DNA of 44,697 bases from Clostridia bacterium (lineage in GTDB: Bacteria > Bacillota > Clostridia > Oscillospirales > Acutalibacteraceae), in the NCBI GenBank assembly GCA_017942105.1, contig JAGAVE010000024.1, positions 1 through 44,697 on the forward strand. Direction: 5' to 3'. Of this stretch, positions 31,824 through 38,816 are shown in pieces. The position numbers and the translations under genes are program-made. Below the pieces are notes generated by a model. It was not told where the DNA came from. It saw nothing but the letters and a program-made list of their open reading frames with translations, and searched no databases. Every line of letters begins with the position of its first letter. Position 1 is the stretch's first letter.

Positions 31824-33008
31824 ATGGATATTAAACTTGATTACAGTGATGTTAAATTTAAAAATAACGGTAAGCTTAAGCTTCTTATAATCGTAGGAAC
31901 GAGACCCGAAATCATTCGTCTTGCGTCGGTTATAAATAAATGTCGCAAATATTTTGATACCGTCCTTGCACATACGGGACAGAATTATGATTACAACCTC
32001 AACGGGGTTTTCTTCAGAGACCTGAAGCTTGCAGACCCCGAGGTATATATGGATGCTGTAGGCGATGATCTTGGTGCAACGGTGGGCAATATTATAAATT
32101 GTTCGTACAAGCTTATGGCAGAGATAAAGCCTGATGCTCTTCTTATTCTTGGAGACACCAACTCTTGCCTCTCTGCAATTGCCGCAAAGAGGCTTCATAT
32201 TCCGATTTTCCATATGGAGGCAGGAAACAGATGTAAGGATGAGTGTCTGCCGGAGGAGACTAATCGCAGAATTGTTGACATTATTTCCGATGTAAACCTT
32301 GCTTACAGTGAGCACGCAAGAAAGTATCTCCACGAGTGCGGACTTCCAAAGGAAAGAACATATGTTACGGGGTCTCCTATGGCAGAGGTGCTTCATCAGA
32401 ACCTCGCAGAGATCGAAGCGAGTGATGTTCTTGAGCGTCTCGGTCTTGAGGAGAAGAAATATATCCTCCTTTCTGCCCACAGAGAAGAGAATATTGATAC
32501 TGAAAAGAATTTCCTCAGCTTGTTTACAGCAATAAATAAATTAGCTGAAAAATACGATATGCCGATTCTTTATTCTTGCCATCCGCGCAGTCGTAATCGC
32601 CTTGAAAAAAGCGGTTTTGTGCTTGATAAGAGAGTTATAAGAAACGAACCCCTTGGCTTCCATGATTATAACAAGCTGCAGATGAACGCCTATGCTGTTG
32701 TTTCAGACAGCGGTACTCTTCCGGAAGAGTCAAGCTTCTTTACTAGCATCGGCAAGCCTTTCCCTGCAGTATGTATAAGAACATCCACGGAGCGCCCTGA
32801 GGCTCTTGACAAGGCTTGCTTTGTGCTTGCAGGAATAGATGAAAACAGCTTGCTGCAGGCAGTAACAACTGCGGTTGATATGAACGACAACGGCGATATA
32901 GGAATTCCTGTCCCTGACTATATTGAAGAGAATGTCAGCACAAAGGTAGTTAAAATCATTCAGTCTTATACGGGCGTTGTCAATAAAATGGTATGGAGAA
33001 AATTTTGA
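31824..33008 (+). CDS. capG: CapG-like UDP-N-acetyl 2-epimerase (UDP-L-FucNAc synthesis)
   Basis: A 394-aa 2-epimerase-family protein with a short N-terminal extension, LLIIVGTRPEIIRLASVINK, VLAHTGQNYDYNLNGVFF, LLILGDTNSCLSAIAA, FHMEAGNRCKDECLPEETNR and SDSGTLPEESSFF. The NYDYNLNG and MEAGNRC-x-DE variants distinguish CapG/WbjD/FnlC enzymes from WecB. It converts UDP-2-acetamido-2,6-dideoxy-L-talose (the CapF product) to UDP-L-FucNAc. It completes the three-enzyme L-FucNAc set and sits 24 bases after capF. Confidence 0.92.
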   Translation: MDIKLDYSDVKFKNNGKLKLLIIVGTRPEIIRLASVINKCRKYFDTVLAHTGQNYDYNLNGVFFRDLKLADPEVYMDAVGDDLGATVGNIINCSYKLMAEIKPDALLILGDTNSCLSAIAAKRLHIPIFHMEAGNRCKDECLPEETNRRIVDIISDVNLAYSEHARKYLHECGLPKERTYVTGSPMAEVLHQNLAEIEASDVLERLGLEEKKYILLSAHREENIDTEKNFLSLFTAINKLAEKYDMPILYSCHPRSRNRLEKSGFVLDKRVIRNEPLGFHDYNKLQMNAYAVVSDSGTLPEESSFFTSIGKPFPAVCIRTSTERPEALDKACFVLAGIDENSLLQAVTTAVDMNDNGDIGIPVPDYIEENVSTKVVKIIQSYTGVVNKMVWRKF

Positions 33009-33041
33009 TTTCTTTGTATTCGGTTAAGGTGAATTTTTGTT

Positions 33042-34220
33042 ATGATGGTTGTAGCAGAACATTTTGAAAAAATATATAAAAAAGCTCCGCAGCGCGTTGC
33101 CTTTACCCCGTACCGTATTTGTCCGATAGGTGCACACAGCGATCACCAGCTTGGTAAGATAACGGGAATTGCAATTAATAAGGGTATTCATATCGCTTAC
33201 GGTCCGAAGGAAAATGGTGTTATTGAGATTCAGTCTCTTCAGTTTGAAAAACGCGCGCAGTGGCATGTTCAGGCAACTCCTGCGCAGAAGCAGGGTGATT
33301 GGGCAGATCATTTGCGCGGAGCAACAATAGCCCTCGATGAGCGTTATCCGCTTCGCCGAGGCTTGTGTGCGGTTATTAACGGTGAATTACCTATCGGAGG
33401 ACTTTCTTCTTCTGCCGCTGTTATTATCACCTTTTTATCTGCTCTTTGTGCAATCAACGGGATAACACTCAGTCCCACGGAGCTTATTACGATTTCGCAG
33501 GAAGCCGAGAATAAATATGTAGGCGTTTCTTGCGGTAAGCTTGACCAGTCCTGCGAGGTCTATTGCAAAAAAAATCATCTTTTATATATGGATTTGAAGG
33601 ATGATACCTATGAGCTTATTCCGCAGAGTCCCGATATGAAACCTTATAAAATAGCTGTTTTCTTCAGCGGAATTGAGAGAAGTCTGGCAGGCTCAGCCTT
33701 CAATATGAGGGTCGATGAATGCCGCAGTGCGGCTTATGCTTTGAAGGCTTATGCAGGATTGGATTATGGCAAGTTTGAAGAAACAAATCTGCGTGATGTG
33801 CCTTATGAGGTATATCAAAAGTATAAAGATAAGCTTCCTGATAACTGGCGCAAAAGAGCTGAGCATTGGTATACGGAGTTTTTCAGAGTTCAGCAGGGAG
33901 CAGAAGCTTGGCGCAGGGGAGATATTGAAGAATTCGGAAGACTTTCTTTTGAAAGCGGATTGTCTTCAATTGAAAACTGGGAAACAGGTTCCCCTGAACT
34001 GAAAACCTTATATGAAATTATGACACGAACAAAAGGAATATACGGCGGCAGATTCTCAGGAGCAGGCTTCAAGGGTTGCTGTATGGCTTTGATTGACCCT
34101 GAATATGAGGATTCGATTGTCGAAAATGTGACAAAAGAATACCTGAAGGTTTTTCCTGAACTTGAAGGCAAATATTCATACCATATATGCGAAAGTGCAG
34201 ACGGTATAAATCTAGTCTGA
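33042..34220 (+). CDS. GHMP sugar kinase, galacturonokinase-like
   Basis: A 392-aa GHMP kinase of the galactokinase superfamily. Instead of the usual GRVNLIGEHTDY start motif it has FTPYRICPIGAHSDHQLGKI (21-40) and a GGLSSSAAV ATP loop (119-127), with RFSGAGFKGCC near residue 350. From memory, plant galacturonokinase shares PYRICPLGAH, SGLSSIEN, AEHYF and RFSGAGF, a closer match than any bacterial GalK. I therefore infer phosphorylation of D-galacturonic acid or a related uronic acid at C1. The start at 33042 could also be ATG 33045. It sits next to a nucleotidyltransferase, giving a possible salvage pair to an NDP-uronate. The exact substrate is not proven by the sequence. Confidence 0.8.
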   Translation: MMVVAEHFEKIYKKAPQRVAFTPYRICPIGAHSDHQLGKITGIAINKGIHIAYGPKENGVIEIQSLQFEKRAQWHVQATPAQKQGDWADHLRGATIALDERYPLRRGLCAVINGELPIGGLSSSAAVIITFLSALCAINGITLSPTELITISQEAENKYVGVSCGKLDQSCEVYCKKNHLLYMDLKDDTYELIPQSPDMKPYKIAVFFSGIERSLAGSAFNMRVDECRSAAYALKAYAGLDYGKFEETNLRDVPYEVYQKYKDKLPDNWRKRAEHWYTEFFRVQQGAEAWRRGDIEEFGRLSFESGLSSIENWETGSPELKTLYEIMTRTKGIYGGRFSGAGFKGCCMALIDPEYEDSIVENVTKEYLKVFPELEGKYSYHICESADGINLV

Positions 34221-34232
34221 TGAGGTGCGTTT

Positions 34233-34970
34233 ATGAAATGTCTTATTCTTGCTGCAGGATATGCAACAAGGCTTTATCCTTTAACTGAAAATTTCCCGAA
34301 ACCTCTTCTTACAGTCGGAGAAAAGACTATCCTTGACTGGCTGGTTGATGACATTGACGAAGCCGGTTTTGTTGACGAATATATCGTTATTTCAAACCAT
34401 AAATATGCGCATCATTTTAATGAATGGGCTAAAACTAAAAAACAAAAGGTAACAGTTGTTGATGACGGAACATCCTCTAATGAAACCCGTCTCGGCGCGG
34501 TAAAAGACATTGCATTTGCGATTGAAGCTTTGGCGCTTGACGATGATATGCTTGTAATAGCAGGGGATAATGTTCTTGATTTCAGCCTGACGAAATTTAT
34601 CAGCTATGCAAGGCAGAAAAATGCTTCGTGTGTTATGCGTTATTATGAACCCGAGTTCAGCAAACTTCTTAAGTGCGGTGTTGTTACGGTAGATGTGGAT
34701 GACAGGATTTCTGAAATGACTGAAAAATCACCGACTCCTGCAACACATTGGTGTTGCCCTCCGTTCTATTATTACACTAAAGAGGATGCAAGGCTTGTGC
34801 CTGCCGGAATTGAGCAGGGTTGCGGAACGGATGCACCCGGTAGCTTTATTGCTTGGCTTTGCACTCAGACTCAGGTCTATGCAATGGAAATGCCCGGCAA
34901 AAGATACGATATAGGTAATCTTGAAAGCTACGAAAAGGTGCAAAAGGAATATATCGGTATAAACAGTTGA
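34233..34970 (+). CDS. Sugar-1-phosphate nucleotidyltransferase
   Basis: A 245-aa enzyme of the RmlA/GlmU-like family: ILAAGYATRLYPLTENFPKP (5-24) is the nucleotide-binding signature, followed by VTVVDDGTSSNETRLGAVKD and VIAGDNVLDFS with the metal-binding GDN. It activates a sugar-1-phosphate with an NTP and is shorter than RmlA, lacking its C-terminal beta-helix. Twelve bases separate it from the galacturonokinase-like gene, so the natural substrate is probably that kinase's product. It is the last gene of the long glycan block; the next gene has its own promoter. Confidence 0.85.
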   Translation: MKCLILAAGYATRLYPLTENFPKPLLTVGEKTILDWLVDDIDEAGFVDEYIVISNHKYAHHFNEWAKTKKQKVTVVDDGTSSNETRLGAVKDIAFAIEALALDDDMLVIAGDNVLDFSLTKFISYARQKNASCVMRYYEPEFSKLLKCGVVTVDVDDRISEMTEKSPTPATHWCCPPFYYYTKEDARLVPAGIEQGCGTDAPGSFIAWLCTQTQVYAMEMPGKRYDIGNLESYEKVQKEYIGINS

Positions 34971-35012
34971 TTTAAAAACTATTAAATTCCGATAAAAATT
35001 TTTATAAAAGTA

Positions 35013-35041
35013 TTGTATTTATTGTGCAGTTATTGTAAAAT
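35013..35041 (+). promoter_or_regulatory. Promoter of the PRTase-like gene
   Basis: TTGTAT (35013-35018), 17-bp spacer, TAAAAT (35036-35041). Ribosome binding site AGAGGTGA at 35066-35073 precedes ATG 35079. The leader is about 30 nt. Confidence 0.65.
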
Positions 35042-35078
35042 AACAACATATCGTAATATTAAAGAAGAGGTGATTTGA

Positions 35079-35726
35079 ATGCTTGATAATAAGAGCGTAA
35101 TCAAAATCAAAACCAATAGTAACAATCTTTTGCTTCGTGTAATGGAAGGTCATTTTGTTTCAAACCATTCACACAGCAATTATTATATTGATGTTGCTGC
35201 GCAGAAATCCCGTCTTTCGGAGGCTAAGGCAGTAGCAAAGGAACTTTGCAGAAATTACAGCTACAGTACGCAGATTATTGATACGATTCTTTGCCTTGAC
35301 GGTACAGAAGTTATCGGTACCTGCCTTGCCGATGAGCTTACGGCAAACAATTTTATGAATATCAACGCTCATCAGACGATTTATGTTGTTACCCCCGAAA
35401 TGACGGGCGCATCTCAGCTTATTTTCAGAGATAACTATGCACCGATGATAAAGGGTAAGCATGTTCTTGTTCTTGCTGTTTCTGTCGCAACGGGTTATAC
35501 CGCTAACTCTGCGATTGAAGCAATTAAGTATTACGGTGGCGAGGTTGTTGGTATTGCTTCAATTTTCGCAACGAAAAAGGAGTGCGGTGGATATCCGGTT
35601 AATTCTGTTTTTGACCCTAACGATATTCCTGGTTATTTCACTGTTCCGGCACACGAGTGTCCTCTTTGTAAGCAGAAGCAGAAAATTGATGCTCTGATAA
35701 ACAATTTCGGATTCTCAAAGCTTTAA
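35079..35726 (+). CDS. Orotate phosphoribosyltransferase-like protein with altered PRPP loop
   Basis: A 215-aa PRTase-fold protein. The line KGKHVLVLAVSVATGYTANSAIEAIKYYGGEVVGIASIF (126-162) has the helix and strand pattern of an OPRT PRPP loop, but the acidic pair (normally VDDVITTG) is replaced by AVSVATG (133-139). The C-terminus has a CPLC cysteine pair (194-197). FHVSNHSHSNYYIDVAAQKSR near 26-46 resembles the OPRT hood region. The protein could be a regulatory or ligand-binding relative rather than an active enzyme, as in PurR-type proteins. It has its own promoter and terminator between the glycan block and the next gene, so a functional link to it is not evident. Confidence 0.7.
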   Translation: MLDNKSVIKIKTNSNNLLLRVMEGHFVSNHSHSNYYIDVAAQKSRLSEAKAVAKELCRNYSYSTQIIDTILCLDGTEVIGTCLADELTANNFMNINAHQTIYVVTPEMTGASQLIFRDNYAPMIKGKHVLVLAVSVATGYTANSAIEAIKYYGGEVVGIASIFATKKECGGYPVNSVFDPNDIPGYFTVPAHECPLCKQKQKIDALINNFGFSKL

Positions 35727-35730
35727 TAAT

Positions 35731-35759
35731 AAAAACAGTCACGAAAGTGGCTGTTTTTT
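35731..35759 (+). terminator. Rho-independent terminator with GAAA tetraloop
   Basis: AAAACAGTCAC (35732-35742) and GTGGCTGTTTT (35747-35757) form an 11-bp stem with one G-T wobble and a GAAA loop, continuing in a T-run. Only 18 bases separate it from the next start codon, so reading-through must be how that gene is transcribed unless a promoter overlaps. Confidence 0.9.
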
Positions 35760-35777
35760 ATAGGAGGAAATAGTTTT

Positions 35778-36722
35778 ATGTTAAAGGTTGGACTTGTCGG
35801 CGTCGGCGGAATAAGCGGCGCTCATATCCCTGTTTGGGAAGAGATGGAAAATGCTGAGCTCGTTGCTTTATGTGATATCCGTCCGGAAAGAATGGAAAAA
35901 TATAAAGAAAAAAGATGTTATCTCAGCTTTGATGAAATGCTTGAAAAAGAGGAGCTTGATATCCTTGATATCTGCCTTCCTACATACCTTCACGCAGATT
36001 TCGCTGTAAAAGCTATGGAAAAAGGTATAAATGTAATAACAGAGAAGCCGATTTCTCTTAAAAACGAGGATGTTGAGAGAGTTTATTCGGCAGCTAAGAA
36101 GAATAATGTCAAATTTATGGTAGCTCATGTGCTTCGTTTTTGGCCTGAATATGAGCTTCTTAAGGAAATTTACGATACAAAAAAATACGGCAGACTTCTT
36201 TCCGGTACTATGATTCGTCTTGGCGGTTATCCAAAGTGGAGCTGGGACGGTTGGATGATGGACGAAAAAAGGAGCGGAATGGTTCCGTTTGATCTTCATA
36301 TCCACGATCTTGATTTTATGGTTTATGCATTCGGATTGCCGAAGGTGAAATATCAGTACCGCTCAAAGCTGGCAAATCAGGATTACATCAGTCTTGTTTA
36401 TGATTTCGGAGATTTCTCAATCAACTCTGAGGCTTCCTGGTATGCTGCAAGTTATCCGTTTACTGCAGAGTTCAGATTCCAATTTGAAGATGCTGTTGTT
36501 GCGAGTGAAAACGGAAAAATGATAATTCATCTCAGGAATGACGAGAAAATCGATCTTTCTGTTGAGGCGGACGGAGATACGGGAAATATCAACCTCCCAA
36601 AAAGCAACGCATATGCAAACGAAATTCAGTATTTTGCAGATTGTGTTGAGAACAATAAACCTGTCGAGAAGTTTAAGCAGGAAGAGCTTGAATGTGTTCT
36701 TGAAATTCTTAATAATCTTTGA
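35778..36722 (+). CDS. Gfo/Idh/MocA-family oxidoreductase
   Basis: A 314-aa NAD(P)-dependent sugar dehydrogenase. The N-terminus LKVGLVGVGGISGAHIPVW is the Rossmann motif and TEKPISL (about 90-96) is the characteristic EKP motif; FDLHIHDLDFMVYAFG follows with the conserved aspartate and histidine. The family oxidises or isomerises sugars and cyclitols; no specific substrate can be assigned. AGGAGG (35762-35767) sits directly after a terminator. It faces the convergent kinase gene and shares the bidirectional hairpin with it. It may serve the uronic acid or rhamnosidase functions nearby (inference). Confidence 0.85.
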   Translation: MLKVGLVGVGGISGAHIPVWEEMENAELVALCDIRPERMEKYKEKRCYLSFDEMLEKEELDILDICLPTYLHADFAVKAMEKGINVITEKPISLKNEDVERVYSAAKKNNVKFMVAHVLRFWPEYELLKEIYDTKKYGRLLSGTMIRLGGYPKWSWDGWMMDEKRSGMVPFDLHIHDLDFMVYAFGLPKVKYQYRSKLANQDYISLVYDFGDFSINSEASWYAASYPFTAEFRFQFEDAVVASENGKMIIHLRNDEKIDLSVEADGDTGNINLPKSNAYANEIQYFADCVENNKPVEKFKQEELECVLEILNNL

Positions 36723-36728
36723 TAAAAA

Positions 36729-36758
36729 ATCACCGTAGACGGTTGCGTCTACGGTGAT
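36729..36758. terminator. Bidirectional hairpin terminator
   Basis: ATCACCGTAGAC (36729-36740) pairs perfectly with GTCTACGGTGAT (36747-36758), 6-nt loop, flanked by AAAAA and ACTTTTAT. It lies between the convergent oxidoreductase and Ser/Thr kinase genes. Confidence 0.9.
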
Positions 36759-36773
36759 ACTTTTATGTTGTTT

Positions 36774-38795
36774 TTAGAAGCAGGAGGTGAGCATTGTCAA
36801 GGACATAAGGTAGTATGGTGAGTATGCGTCGTCCTCAATATAGACAATTTTCCAACTGCCGTTTACATAGCCGAGTACGGCGATTTGATTAACTGTCTCT
36901 GTTTTATATGTTCCTGAGAAAGTTACGGAACATTCAACTTCAGCAAAGTATTCAGCACTAACATTCATTCCGTTGGGGTCGATGTATTCAGAATAATTTT
37001 CACTGATTTCGTTTTTTGTGAGGCTGATATATTCAGCACCCTCTTCTGCTGTAATGAATCTGGAAGAAAAGTCACTGCAGCTTATGGTGAAATTATTGCC
37101 GTATGTTTCTTCGAATATACTTCTGAAATCATCAGGCTCAGAGAACCAATAATCGAGGAAGGTTTCGGAGTTGTTGATTTTAAGCCCTGTTTCAGAGGAA
37201 ATATAGTTATACGCCGCGCTTATGCTGTTTGAACCGCTGATCTCAAGTGCAAGAGAGTCAACTCCGGCAGAAATGTAACTCCAATCTAAAATTTCATAGG
37301 AATTTACTTTCTTTACATCGGATTCAATAACATAATCATAAAGAACAGAGACGATATCTTCAGCGCCGTCGAGCGAAGGCTTCTGCGAAGTTTGCGTTAT
37401 CGGAGTTTGTTCTGAAGGTGTATCGGGAGAAGGTGAGTTCCCGCTGTCTTTACTGTAAAAAACAATAAAAATACAAATTGCAATAGCAACAATTGCCGCA
37501 ATGCCGATAATTACGAACGGCGTTGTATTCTTCTTTTTCTTCTTTGCCGTTGTAATGCTTGTACCGCCGTGAGGGATGTATGGTATACTGCGGTCAATCG
37601 GTGTCGGTGTTGGTGGTGTAGGTGGTGTTGGCGGTGTTGGTGTCGGATAAGGCGTCGGATTAACGGATGAACCGGATGTGCCTTTCTTTTGCGCCGACGA
37701 AGTCTGACTACTACCTGCGGAGGTGCCTGTGTTGCCTTGTGAATTGTTTTTGTTCTTATGTAAAGAATCTACTGAAACGGTTTTGTCAAGACTTGGGTCT
37801 GAAGATGGGACTTTTGAAGAAGATGAGCTTCGACGGTTCTGCAGAGCATTTGTCAGAGCAGTGATAAGCTCATCCATACTCTTGTATCTGTCTTTTTGGA
37901 AAACTGACATACCTTTAAGAAGGACTTCTTCAACAGCGGGACTTATTTTGATTCCGTAGGAAGAAGGCTTTTTAAGCTCGTCAGAAAAAACTCTCTGGGT
38001 TGCGTCATCAGGGGTAACACCCGTAATGCACTTATATATCGTAGCACAAACGGCATAGACATCAGTCCAGGGACCCTGAACTCCTTTGCTTCTGTACTGC
38101 TCTTCAGGAGCGTAGCCGGGCTTGAGCATAACTGAAATACTGCGGTTTATCTGAGTATTCATTTCTCTTGCAGCACCGAAATCCAGAAGCTTGACGCCGT
38201 CGGGAGTCAGACGGATATTATCGGGGCTGATATCGCGGTGGATAAGACCCTGCTGATGAATTTTTCCGAGGGTGCGCATAACAGGGGTAAGCACCTGAAT
38301 TGCTTTTTCAACGGGCATATTACCGTTTGTTCGCTGAAATTCTCTCAGATCCTGGCCGTCAAGATATTCCATAATGATATATGCCGTATTGTTTGTTTCA
38401 AAAAAGTCACGGACTTCAACTATACTCTTTTCTTTTGAAAATTTTGCAAGAGTTCTTGCTTCCTGAAGGAATTTATCGCGGAATCTCAGGAAAACCTCCT
38501 GTTTATCGTCCGATGCACTGCAACTGACGACGGAAGAAAAGGTATTGTTACGGGTAGCCAGACCGTTAGGATAATACTCCTTAACAGCTACCTTCATATT
38601 AAGCTTTGTATCAAGTCCGATATAGGTGATTCCGAAACCGCCTTCACCTAAGACTTTACCGATGCGATATCTGTTTACGAGCAAAGTTCCGGGAATAAGG
38701 CGATGAGGTGGAACGACCTTTGATGTCTCTTTTAAACATTTAGGGCAAACATCACCGGTACCGCTTGGCTCGAAACAATATTTACAATAATTCAT
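36774..38795 (-). CDS. Membrane Ser/Thr protein kinase with N-terminal zinc ribbon
   Basis: A 673-aa eukaryotic-like kinase. C4-x2-C7 and C17-x2-C20 form a zinc ribbon. The kinase domain (about 43-315) has the G-loop GEGGFG (50-55), K72 in VAVKEY, HRDISPDN (186-193) in place of HRDLKPEN, and DFG (205-207). A Ser/Pro/Thr-rich linker (323-410) includes a PTP-type repeat (380-399). One TM helix lies near 427-447, followed by a ~220-residue extracellular domain that looks like a sensor with no family I recognise. The start is preceded by GGTGAAAAG. It is 21 bases after the GH106-like gene and so probably co-transcribed with it. Likely signals envelope state. Confidence 0.88.
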   Translation of the reverse strand: MNYCKYCFEPSGTGDVCPKCLKETSKVVPPHRLIPGTLLVNRYRIGKVLGEGGFGITYIGLDTKLNMKVAVKEYYPNGLATRNNTFSSVVSCSASDDKQEVFLRFRDKFLQEARTLAKFSKEKSIVEVRDFFETNNTAYIIMEYLDGQDLREFQRTNGNMPVEKAIQVLTPVMRTLGKIHQQGLIHRDISPDNIRLTPDGVKLLDFGAAREMNTQINRSISVMLKPGYAPEEQYRSKGVQGPWTDVYAVCATIYKCITGVTPDDATQRVFSDELKKPSSYGIKISPAVEEVLLKGMSVFQKDRYKSMDELITALTNALQNRRSSSSSKVPSSDPSLDKTVSVDSLHKNKNNSQGNTGTSAGSSQTSSAQKKGTSGSSVNPTPYPTPTPPTPPTPPTPTPIDRSIPYIPHGGTSITTAKKKKKNTTPFVIIGIAAIVAIAICIFIVFYSKDSGNSPSPDTPSEQTPITQTSQKPSLDGAEDIVSVLYDYVIESDVKKVNSYEILDWSYISAGVDSLALEISGSNSISAAYNYISSETGLKINNSETFLDYWFSEPDDFRSIFEETYGNNFTISCSDFSSRFITAEEGAEYISLTKNEISENYSEYIDPNGMNVSAEYFAEVECSVTFSGTYKTETVNQIAVLGYVNGSWKIVYIEDDAYSPYYLMSLTMLTSCF

Positions 38796-38816
38796 CTTTT
38801 CACCGCTTACTGTTTT

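Noticed and set aside
31818-32480. Minus-strand open frame of 220 codons
   Set aside because: Antisense to capG, which is a clear family member; the frame is a codon-bias shadow.
34992-35005. ATAAAAATTTTTAT palindrome as a terminator
   Set aside because: Only A/T pairs and no loop; too weak for a terminator.
37590-37665. GGT/GTT-rich repeat as a microsatellite or CRISPR-like element
   Set aside because: It encodes the Pro/Thr-rich linker (380-399) of the Ser/Thr kinase; irregular and without spacers.
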